Part shown: piece by piece, positions 7,401 through 12,520 of the stretch | How positions within the stretch are numbered: the first letter of the stretch is position 1 | How the letters are laid out: every line of letters begins with the position of its first letter | NCBI GenBank assembly: GCA_947457715.1 | Contig: CANGXK010000025.1 | Span: 1-14,773, forward strand | Reading direction: 5' to 3' | Length of the DNA: 14,773 bases | From: Gemmatimonadota bacterium | GTDB taxonomy: Bacteria > Gemmatimonadota > Gemmatimonadetes > Gemmatimonadales > Gemmatimonadaceae | The notes under the pieces: model-generated | What the model was told of the DNA's origin: nothing | The model's input: only the letters and a program-made list of their open reading frames with translations | The model's database searches: none | Made by a program: the position numbers and the translations under genes

Positions 7401-7668
7401 TCCCGCCAAGCCACAAGGCCAGCGCGTGGTGCGTGTGCTCGGTGTCAACGGCGCGCCGCTCGATCCCGACCGGGTTTACTCGATGGCCATCAACGACTTC
7501 ATGGTCGACGATCCTGAAGGGGCGTCGCTGGCGCGCACGATTTCCGTCGAAATCCTCACGGTGCGCGACATCGACATGCTGGCGAGTTACCTCCAGGGAC
7601 TGCCGCAGCCGGTGCGCGGCGACGCGACCGAACGTATTCGCGCCGTTGGCGCAGGAGCATCAAAATGA
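4408..7668 (+). CDS. Secreted bimodular nucleotidase: CpdB-like cyclic phosphodiesterase/3'-nucleotidase fused to a 5'-nucleotidase
   Basis: A 1086-residue extracytoplasmic enzyme. A Sec signal peptide (about 1-22, cleavage near LPA-QS) precedes two complete metallophosphatase plus C-terminal nucleotidase modules. Module 1 has TTDVHG (Asp36, His38), GGD (Asp82), GNHE (Asn120, His121), His220 and GHSH (259-261). Its substrate domain carries YPYENT (399-404), PGYNFD and NNYR, which are CpdB hallmarks, and the DYYANTP stretch after the first metal motif also matches CpdB. Module 2 has SDFHG (Asp611, His613), AGD (Asp657), GNHE (688-691), His790, GHAH (824-827), NSGGIRTD (935-942) and SPFGN, as in UshA/NT5E. 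A Pro/Val/Ala linker (about 555-600) joins them. All four Cys (644, 648, 795, 803) are in module 2 and could form periplasmic disulfides. The architecture is that of Bacillus YfkN, but no cell-wall sorting signal is seen. First gene of a coupled operon. Confidence 0.9.
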   Translation: MGRSLLLLPVAMLTLATAALPAQSGRFDLVIAATTDVHGRLRGWDYYANTPDLARSLAGAATIVDSVRTANPGRVLLVEGGDILSGNPLLYVAAKVAPPPVHPVVAAMNVMRYDAAVLGNHEFNFGVPLLRAAIAQAAFPFLAANVRDTQGRPFVAPYTLIDRRGVRIAIIGGTTPGSMLWDRDHLREAGLTVTDIVSSVRGAVAEVRKRKADVVVVLLHSGLDGAATYDTVATGLPSENVAARVPREIDGINLVVYGHSHAELVDSTINGALLVQPRNWAASVAVATLTLEKSKGKWSVVQHRGQSVRVAGHAESPAVLAASAATHKATVAWVTTPVGRTAVTWRADSSRVVDAPITDLINEVMRRESGADLAATAAFSLDATLDAGAVTQAALSRLYPYENTLRAVRISGAQLRAFLEQSSLYYRTLSSDGSAPSGGLIDPTIPGYNFDVVSGVDYVIDVSKPAGARITSLTRNGRAVQSTDMFTMALNNYRQSGGGGYAMLTSAPVVFQKDVDIRSLIIDDVARAGSLDPAKYATVNWRLEPAAARAIAYREQNRGRAGEAAGGAPAPAAPVPVAPVPVAPVPVAPVPAAAASPAPQGRTLRVITMSDFHGALSNRPDERGRTQGGAVALSAAIEKAQRECTGQCQSVVVDAGDLFSGAPASDWDAGKPTVAVFNRLHVAAGAIGNHEFDFGQDTLRMRLKELKYAVLGANVRGADGRPLPWMRADTVVVRGGVRIGIIGTAGEHTATSTKVRNVRQLKFLDPAPIISDRVRALRAGGAQVVIALAHDGARCDRDKPEVCSGGGLDIVEKLTDKPDVFVMGHAHTNIVLRRRGMPVVQTSSNGRALAVVDVPLNGGVARAEIRHVYGEDRAGADPVVDSIVTAATRKVQVRMDRPVATLGEAFLRRGNQHALGNLVADAARVQGNADFGAWNSGGIRTDLAAGPITYGDVHGVSPFGNVLVRIRLRGRDVPLAAERWVWNGRANSHVSGLTIEYDPAKPQGQRVVRVLGVNGAPLDPDRVYSMAINDFMVDDPEGASLARTISVEILTVRDIDMLASYLQGLPQPVRGDATERIRAVGAGASK
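6121..6180 (+). repeat. Four tandem 15-bp repeats encoding the (V/A)APVP linker
   Basis: Four head-to-tail 15-bp units occur. The last three are identical (GTTGCGCCGGTGCCC) and the first differs at one base (GCTG for GTTG). They encode a repeating V/A-A-P-V-P pentapeptide between the two nucleotidase modules, flanked by degenerate Ala/Pro sequence on both sides. The unit is a multiple of 3, so slippage would change linker length without breaking the frame. Confidence 0.93.
7653..7657 (+). promoter_or_regulatory. Ribosome binding site for the 95-residue protein
   Basis: AGGAG sits 7 nt before the ATG at 7665, inside the end of the nucleotidase gene. It is one of the few clear Shine-Dalgarno sequences in the window and strongly supports that the small downstream reading frame is real and translated. 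Confidence 0.75.
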
Positions 7669-7952
7669 GTGATGTCGTTTCCACGACGACTGGTCCAGAC
7701 GCCCTTCGGGTGTACGTGAACGAACGCGGCGTCTCGGTGCCACATGGCTCGGTCGCGGTCGATGCCGTGCGGGCGCTGTTTCCTGAGTTGGCCGCCGAGG
7801 TCGAAGCGGGTCGGCAGCGTCTGACGGACAGCCGCGGACTCCCTGTCGACGCGCAGCAGGCGCTGGTGGGTGGCTCGATTTATCGGGTGGTGGCGGTGCG
7901 CGATCGCATCGATGCCGCCGTCGAGCCGAGTGACGCCGAGGGCGCCTCATGA
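7665..7952 (+). CDS. Uncharacterised 95-residue protein, possible beta-grasp (ThiS/MoaD/TGS-like) fold
   Basis: I do not recognise a named family. The start is supported by AGGAG seven nt upstream and by an ATGA overlap with the nucleotidase stop; its own stop overlaps the next ATG in the same way. After a Ser/Thr-rich lead (1-12) comes LRVYVNERGVSVPHGS, a strand-turn-strand pattern. A helix-like stretch AVDAVRALFPELAAEVEAG (31-49), then RLTDSRGLPVD (52-62) and a last strand SIYRVVAVR (71-79) follow. Strand-hairpin, helix, then late strand with conserved-looking Gly turns is the order of ubiquitin-like beta-grasp proteins such as ThiS, MoaD and TGS domains. The end (EPSDAEGAS) lacks the C-terminal Gly-Gly of sulfur carriers. 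No signal peptide or Cys is present, so it is presumably cytoplasmic. Its place between a nucleotidase and adenosine deaminase suggests a role in purine handling, but no function can be assigned. Confidence 0.75.
   Translation: MSDVVSTTTGPDALRVYVNERGVSVPHGSVAVDAVRALFPELAAEVEAGRQRLTDSRGLPVDAQQALVGGSIYRVVAVRDRIDAAVEPSDAEGAS
7938..7942 (+). promoter_or_regulatory. Ribosome binding site for adenosine deaminase
   Basis: GAGGG lies 6 nt before the ATG at 7949, within the end of the preceding small gene. It fixes the adenosine deaminase start at the ATGA overlap. Confidence 0.6.
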
Positions 7953-9019
7953 GCACGGTGAATCCCGTATTCGTCGACGTCGTGCAGCGCATGCCGAAGG
8001 CCGATCTGCATTGCCATCTCGATGGATCGCTGCGGCCGTCCACGCTGCTCGAATTGTCGGTCGAGCGGGGCCTCACGCTGCCGGTCGCCACCGCGCCGGC
8101 CCTCGGCGACTGGATGCGCGTCGATGACGCTCGCAATCTCGAAGACTACCTGGCGCGCTTCGCGGTGACCCTCGCCGCGATGCAGGACACCGTGGCGCTC
8201 GAGCGCATTGCGCATGAATTCGTGCTCGATGCCGCACGCGATGGCGTGCGGTATATCGAGGCCCGCTTCTGTCCGGCGCTCCACGTGCGTGGTGGCCTGT
8301 CACTCGACGACGTCATGCAGGCCGTCATGCGCGGTCTGGTGCGCGGTGAAAAGGAAACCGGCACGCTGGCGCGCGTTATCGTGTGCGCGCTGCGTAGTGT
8401 CCCGTGGCCGCACGCGCTTGCAATGGCGGAGCTGGCAGTGGCGCACAAGGGCAAGGGCGTCGTGGCGTTCGATCTGGCCGGTGGCGAGTTGGGTCATCCC
8501 GCGTCGGATCATGCGCTGGCGTTCGACTACGCGCGGCAGCACGATCTCGCGGTCACGGTGCACGCGGGTGAAGGTGATGGCCCATCCAGCATTCGCGACG
8601 CGATACACCGCTGCGGCGCCAATCGTATCGGACATGGCACCCGCCTGCGCGAAGACCCGTCGCTCGAAGCGTACGTGATCGATCACCGGATCACGCTCGA
8701 AGTGTGTCCCACCAGCAACGTGCAGACGCGGGTAGTGCCGAGCTTCGCCGAGCATCCGCTGGCGCGCTACGCGGTGATGGGGGCGGTGGTCACCATCAAC
8801 ACCGACAACCGTCTCATGAGCGGTGTCTCTCTCTCCGACGAGTATGTACGCTGCGCCCAGCATCTGCACTTCGATATCGACACGCTGGCGATGCTGGCGA
8901 TCACGTCGTTTGATTCGTCGTTCCTGCCGCACGTGGAGCGCGAGGCCCTGCGCGAAACGATCGCGATCGAGATCGGCAACCTGCTGGCCGAGGCCGAAGA
9001 CATTGCGGTGATGCTATGA
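7949..9019 (+). CDS. add: Adenosine deaminase
   Basis: A 356-residue cytoplasmic zinc hydrolase converting adenosine (and deoxyadenosine) to inosine plus ammonia. It is a TIM-barrel amidohydrolase of normal family length. Visible motifs are the metal-binding PKADLHCHLDGSLRP (16-30; His21, His23), YIEARFCP, VAFDLAGGE and VTVHAGEGDG with metal ligand His205 and catalytic Glu208. IGHGTRL with catalytic His229, LEVCPTSN and VTINTDNRLMSG with metal ligand Asp286 follow. The second Asp of the animal TDDP motif is Asn287 here, a variation I recall from other bacterial members, so it is not taken as inactivating. Aminofutalosine or adenine deaminases share the fold; the motif set and the purine phosphorylase next door favour adenosine. 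Both ends overlap neighbours by ATGA, so translation is coupled. Confidence 0.92.
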   Translation: MSTVNPVFVDVVQRMPKADLHCHLDGSLRPSTLLELSVERGLTLPVATAPALGDWMRVDDARNLEDYLARFAVTLAAMQDTVALERIAHEFVLDAARDGVRYIEARFCPALHVRGGLSLDDVMQAVMRGLVRGEKETGTLARVIVCALRSVPWPHALAMAELAVAHKGKGVVAFDLAGGELGHPASDHALAFDYARQHDLAVTVHAGEGDGPSSIRDAIHRCGANRIGHGTRLREDPSLEAYVIDHRITLEVCPTSNVQTRVVPSFAEHPLARYAVMGAVVTINTDNRLMSGVSLSDEYVRCAQHLHFDIDTLAMLAITSFDSSFLPHVEREALRETIAIEIGNLLAEAEDIAVML

Positions 9020-9891
9020 GCGAGCGTGCGTTCGAGCGCCCGTCGTTCGAGTCGCGGCCGATGGCTCCCGGCGCCGCGGCGGCGCAAGTGGCGGCGGATG
9101 ACATCCGGCAGCGTCTCGGTCCCGACGCGCCGACGCCGGTGTGTGGCATCGTGCTCGGCTCCGGTCTTGGCGGGCTGGCCGATCGCATCGAACGCGCGGT
9201 GCGCATTCCCTTTTCGCACGTACCGGGATTCCCGACAGCTACCGTTGCCGGCCACTCCGGGCAGCTGGTCATCGGCCTGCTCGGCGGTCGACCGGTGGTC
9301 GCGCTGGCCGGCCGGTTCCATATGTACGAGGGGCACGAGGCGGCGCTGGCCGCCTTCCCGGTGCGGGTCATGCACGCGCTCGGTGTACCGGTGTATTTCG
9401 CGTCGAATGCGGCGGGCGGGGTGCGACGCACATTCAATCCCGGTGATCTGATGGTGATTGCCGATCACATGAATCTGATGTTCCGCAATCCGCTGTTCGG
9501 GGCGGTCGAGCCGGGTGATGAACGCTTCCCCGACATGTCCGATCCGTACGATCCGACGTTGCGCGCGCTGCTGCATGAAGCGGGACGAACCACGGGCGTC
9601 GCGCTGCAGGACGGCGTGTACTGCGGGCTGCTCGGCCCCACCTATGAAACGCCGGCCGAAGTGCGCATGCTCGAGCGGCTCGGCGTCGACGCGGTCGGCA
9701 TGTCAACCGTGCCCGAAGTCATTGTGGCCCGGGCGCTCGGCATGCGCGTCGCGGCCGTATCGTGCATTACCAACAAGGCGGCTGGCCTCTCCCCCCACAA
9801 GCTCAATCACGCCGAGGTGATGGACGCGGGGCGCGCCGTCGCCAGCCAGTTCGAAGCGCTCGTTACGGAGTTCGTAGGCCGGCTGCCTTAA
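9016..9891 (+). CDS. punA: Purine nucleoside phosphorylase, trimeric (inosine/guanosine) class
   Basis: A 291-residue cytoplasmic enzyme that splits inosine or guanosine with phosphate into the base plus ribose-1-phosphate. Motifs of the trimeric, mammalian-like class are clear: the phosphate loop VLGSGLGG (47-53; Ser49), GHSG (His80), GRFHMYEGH (99-107) and SNAAGG (130-135). YETPAE with Glu211 holds the purine, VGMSTVPEV has Met229, and ITN with Asn253 plus LNHAEV with His265 follow. The Glu/Asn pair selects 6-oxopurines, so adenosine would first need the deaminase encoded just upstream. About 18 residues precede the conserved core; ATG 9016 is kept because it overlaps the add stop as ATGA. 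An alternative in-frame ATG lies at 9061. It is the last gene of the operon and is convergent with the M48 protease gene across 28 bp with no visible terminator. Confidence 0.93.
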   Translation: MSERAFERPSFESRPMAPGAAAAQVAADDIRQRLGPDAPTPVCGIVLGSGLGGLADRIERAVRIPFSHVPGFPTATVAGHSGQLVIGLLGGRPVVALAGRFHMYEGHEAALAAFPVRVMHALGVPVYFASNAAGGVRRTFNPGDLMVIADHMNLMFRNPLFGAVEPGDERFPDMSDPYDPTLRALLHEAGRTTGVALQDGVYCGLLGPTYETPAEVRMLERLGVDAVGMSTVPEVIVARALGMRVAAVSCITNKAAGLSPHKLNHAEVMDAGRAVASQFEALVTEFVGRLP

Positions 9892-9919
9892 GCGCCGCTG
9901 GTACGGTTCCCTCTTTGTG

Positions 9920-10741
9920 CTATCGCGTGGCTGGCGTTCGCGGCAAGCCGGCCAACCGCGTTTTGAAGGTCTGAAAGGCGCGGGTATCGCGGGTAAGTGA
10001 CTTGAGCACCACAGGATCGATCTTCCGGATCTCGGCTTCGGTGTTCGCCACGCGGCTTTCTTCGATCGGGTGTGACGCGAAAAAGGCGTCCACGCCACTC
10101 GGGTTGCGCTCACGTTCGGCGATGAGAATGCGGAACATGCTCGGCATGCCGCGCGGGTCGATCCCGGCACGCGTCACGTACGTCACGCCGAACGTGTCGG
10201 CCGACGCTTCGTCATCGCGGCTGAACTTGGCAAAGCCTGCTTGCGCCCCGATCTGCATGACGGTGCCGGCCACCCCCTGACAGGCTGACGGCACGAAGAT
10301 GCAGAGGCCCGTGAGACCGAGATTGGCGCGCTGCGCCTTGGCCATTTGCTGCATGCTGTGGCGCTGCGTCACGTGGGCGATCTCATGCCCGAGCACACCG
10401 GCGAGCTCCGACATGGAGGTGGTCTTCTCGATCAGGCCGCGATACACGTAGATGTGACCACCGGGCACGGCGAAGGCGTTGATTTCGGGCTGATCGACCA
10501 CGTTGAAGCGCCACGAGAGTTCCCGGTCATCCGAAATGCGGGCAACCGAGTCGCCGAGCACGTTGATGTAGCGCACGATATCCGGGTCGCGGATCATGGG
10601 CAGCTCGCGCTCGACCTGCTGCGCGTAGTCATTGCCCATCGCCACCTCCTCCTGCGTAGCGGGCACGCAGGCCGCTACCGCAAGGGCGGCCGCGAGGCCG
10701 ATCGTCGCCAGCTTGCCGTTCCGTCGTGTATTCTCACGCAT
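9920..10741 (-). CDS. M48 family metalloprotease lipoprotein
   Basis: A 273-residue zinc endopeptidase, lipid-anchored in the envelope and periplasm-facing. The start is placed at the ATG at 10741 (MRENTRRNGK), because a lipoprotein signal follows directly: basic residues, a hydrophobic core and the lipobox VAAC with Cys25. Starts further upstream (10777 or 10819) would bury the signal. The M48 domain shows AVPGGHIYVYRGL, the zinc motif HEIAH (His119, Glu120, His123), the third ligand Glu178 in DDEASADTFG, and SHPIEESR (His224) near the C-terminus. Related proteins (BepA/YfgC, LoiP) act in outer-membrane protein quality control, and Asn/Gly-rich TPR repeats are absent here. That makes it a bare-domain, LoiP-like form. 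The precise substrate is unknown. It is divergent from the RNA methyltransferase gene. Confidence 0.9.
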   Translation of the reverse strand: MRENTRRNGKLATIGLAAALAVAACVPATQEEVAMGNDYAQQVERELPMIRDPDIVRYINVLGDSVARISDDRELSWRFNVVDQPEINAFAVPGGHIYVYRGLIEKTTSMSELAGVLGHEIAHVTQRHSMQQMAKAQRANLGLTGLCIFVPSACQGVAGTVMQIGAQAGFAKFSRDDEASADTFGVTYVTRAGIDPRGMPSMFRILIAERERNPSGVDAFFASHPIEESRVANTEAEIRKIDPVVLKSLTRDTRAFQTFKTRLAGLPRTPATR

Positions 10742-10824
10742 GGCTGTTGCCTGTCCCGATTGCTGGTCTGTACGCATGGTCTCGCTGGTTGGCGGAGCCG
10801 CAGAGCTCACGCCACCCATTGAGG

Positions 10825-10830
10825 TATACC
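10825..10830 (+). promoter_or_regulatory. Possible -10 hexamer for the RNA methyltransferase gene
   Basis: TATACC lies 21 nt before the ATG at 10852, which would give a leader of roughly 14 nt. No fitting -35 hexamer is seen. The 110-bp divergent gap (10742-10851) shows nothing else recognisable. Confidence 0.25.
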
Positions 10831-10851
10831 CCCTTCGCCCCCGTTTGCCCC

Positions 10852-11619
10852 ATGAAGATACTGACTCTGGCTCGTGACCTGCGGCGCCGCAAGGCGCGTG
10901 AGCGGCAGCACCGATTTGTGGCCGAAGGGGTGCGGACCGTTGAAGCGTTGCTGGCGTCGGGACTGCCGATCGATGGCCTACTGGTCACGGCGGCTTTGCG
11001 TGAGCAGGCCCGCGGCCGGGAACTGGTGAGAGTGGCCGAGGGGCGGGGGCTCGCGGTGACCGAGGTGAGCGAGTCGGAACTGGAGAGTGCGGCCGATACC
11101 GACACGCCGCAGGGCGTGATGGCGGTGGCGCCTATCCCGGAGCGGTCGCTACGCGCTCCCGAGGGCGCGTCCAGTCGATTCTTAGTGCTGGACGCACTTC
11201 AGGACCCGGGCAACGTGGGCACCGTGATCCGAACGGCGGCCGCGCTGGGGGTGACCGCCACGGTGGCTTTGCCGGGAACCGTTGACCTGTGGAACGCTAA
11301 AGTCGTCCGTAGCACGATGGGCGCACTCTTCGTGCACCCGGCGTTGCCGATGTCGTGGGAGGCGTTCGCGGAGTTTGCCGCAACACACGCCGTGCCGGTG
11401 TGGGCGGCGGACACCGATGGGGTCCCACTCGAACAGGTCACGACGGCCGTGCTGCCGCCGCATCTCGCCTTGGTGGTGAGCAACGAAGGGGCCGGCTTGT
11501 CGGCATCGCTGTCGGCGGCGGTCACGTCGCGGGTGGCGATCCGGATGGCGCCGGGTATCGAGTCGTTGAACGTGGCGGTGGCAACCGGAATCCTGTTGCA
11601 CGCGCTGCGCATCGGCTAG
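10852..11619 (+). CDS. SpoU/TrmH family RNA 2'-O-methyltransferase
   Basis: A 255-residue cytoplasmic enzyme expected to transfer a methyl group from S-adenosylmethionine to a ribose 2'-OH in rRNA or tRNA. The start was set at the ATG at 10852 (MKILTLARDLRRRK); an upstream in-frame ATG at 10726 would run through the divergent gene's promoter and start. The N-terminal part (about 18-95, RFVAEGVRTVEALL to TPQGVMAV) is the L30e-like RNA-binding domain. The SPOUT knot domain follows, with motif 1 LQDPGNVGTVIRTA (116-129; Asn121, Arg127), motif 2 VVSNEGAGLS (208-217) and motif 3 SLNVAVATGILL (238-249). This is the RlmB/TsnR-like arrangement; the target nucleotide cannot be told from sequence. A prepilin peptidase gene follows after 47 bp. 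Confidence 0.9.
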   Translation: MKILTLARDLRRRKARERQHRFVAEGVRTVEALLASGLPIDGLLVTAALREQARGRELVRVAEGRGLAVTEVSESELESAADTDTPQGVMAVAPIPERSLRAPEGASSRFLVLDALQDPGNVGTVIRTAAALGVTATVALPGTVDLWNAKVVRSTMGALFVHPALPMSWEAFAEFAATHAVPVWAADTDGVPLEQVTTAVLPPHLALVVSNEGAGLSASLSAAVTSRVAIRMAPGIESLNVAVATGILLHALRIG

Positions 11620-11666
11620 CCACTGCCACGTTCTTCGTTTCCCCGTTCACTGTCTCGCCTCCGTCC

Positions 11667-12509
11667 GTGCGGCCATTCACTGCTGACTGCCTCATCCTCG
11701 TCCTGCCGGTGTTCGTCCTCGGCGCCGCGATCGGGTCGTTCCTGAACGTGTGTATCACGCGCTGGCCGGCGGAGCTCAGCGTCGTGCGGCCCCGGTCGCG
11801 GTGCCCGAAGTGTGAGCGACCGATCGCGTGGCATGACAACATCCCGATCCTCAGCTGGATGCTGCTCCGCGGGAAATGTCGTGGCTGCAGCCTGGCGATC
11901 CCGATTCAATATCCCGGGGTCGAGTTGTGTGTGGCGCTCGGTTGGGTGGCCAGCTTTGTGGCGTTTGGCCTCACCGTCGAGGCTTGGCGCGTGGCGGTGT
12001 TCGGTACCGTGCTCTTCGGCATCGCGGTGACTGATGCGATGACGTACCTGATTCCCGACGGGTTCACGATCAGCGGCTTGGTCATGGTGTTCGGCGCGGC
12101 GGTTGCCAACGTCTTCATCGGCGAGACGTCGCACTTTGCGCCTCCGTGGACGGCATTCATCGGCGCCTGCGCCGGCGCCGGTGCGATCACGATCATTGGC
12201 TGGCTGGCTGAGGTGATCATGAGGCGCGAGGCTATGGGCTTTGGCGATACGACGCTGATGGCGGTGGTGGGTGCCGCGTTGGGGGCCGAGCGTTCGCTGC
12301 TCGCGATCATCGTGGGCGCGTTCATGGGGGCGGTGGTCTTTCTGCTGCTCGTCGGTCCGATCGTGAAGTGGCGCTCGCGCGGCACCGATGCGGCGTTCGC
12401 GTTTCCCGACGTCCCCTTCGGTGTCTTCCTTGCGCCTGCCGCCATGCTGGTCTTGCTTTGGGGAGAGCCCCTCATCGCGTGGTATCTGCAGCGCGCGTTC
12501 CCGACCTGA
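11667..12509 (+). CDS. pilD: Prepilin peptidase (A24 family, PilD-like), GTG start
   Basis: A 280-residue inner-membrane aspartyl protease that trims, and probably N-methylates, type IV prepilins or type II secretion pseudopilins. No in-frame ATG fits, so the GTG at 11667 is chosen. It puts the first membrane helix (CLILVLPVFVLGAAIGSFLNV) right at the N-terminus as in the family. There is no Shine-Dalgarno. A cytoplasmic zinc module follows, with CPKC (46-49), PIAWHDNIPILSW and CRGC (71-74), which is typical of bifunctional enzymes. The catalytic Asp residues are Asp123 in VTDAMTYLIPD and Asp194 in GFGDTTL; the usual Lys after GD (GxGDxK) is Thr here, as in a known GFGD-V/T-T variant. About seven or eight membrane helices are visible. 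No pilin or secretion genes are nearby in the window. Confidence 0.88.
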   Translation: MRPFTADCLILVLPVFVLGAAIGSFLNVCITRWPAELSVVRPRSRCPKCERPIAWHDNIPILSWMLLRGKCRGCSLAIPIQYPGVELCVALGWVASFVAFGLTVEAWRVAVFGTVLFGIAVTDAMTYLIPDGFTISGLVMVFGAAVANVFIGETSHFAPPWTAFIGACAGAGAITIIGWLAEVIMRREAMGFGDTTLMAVVGAALGAERSLLAIIVGAFMGAVVFLLLVGPIVKWRSRGTDAAFAFPDVPFGVFLAPAAMLVLLWGEPLIAWYLQRAFPT

Positions 12510-12520
12510 TATCGACTCTG

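Noticed and set aside
5962..7416. Long minus-strand open frame (484 codons) inside the nucleotidase gene
   Set aside because: It is antisense to a gene with complete catalytic motifs, is rich in His/Arg as expected for a shadow frame in high-GC DNA, and has no recognisable domain.
9892..9919. Intrinsic terminator between purine nucleoside phosphorylase and the M48 protease
   Set aside because: No stem of useful length followed by a T-run on either strand could be found in or next to the 28-bp gap.
10726..10851. N-terminal extension of the RNA methyltransferase from the ATG at 10726
   Set aside because: It would overlap the divergent M48 gene's start and promoter, and the family domain begins at MKILTLARD (10852).
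11355..11666. N-terminal extension of the prepilin peptidase from the ATG at 11355
   Set aside because: That segment lies inside the RNA methyltransferase gene in another frame and is Gly/Arg-rich noise; the first membrane helix fits a GTG start at 11667.
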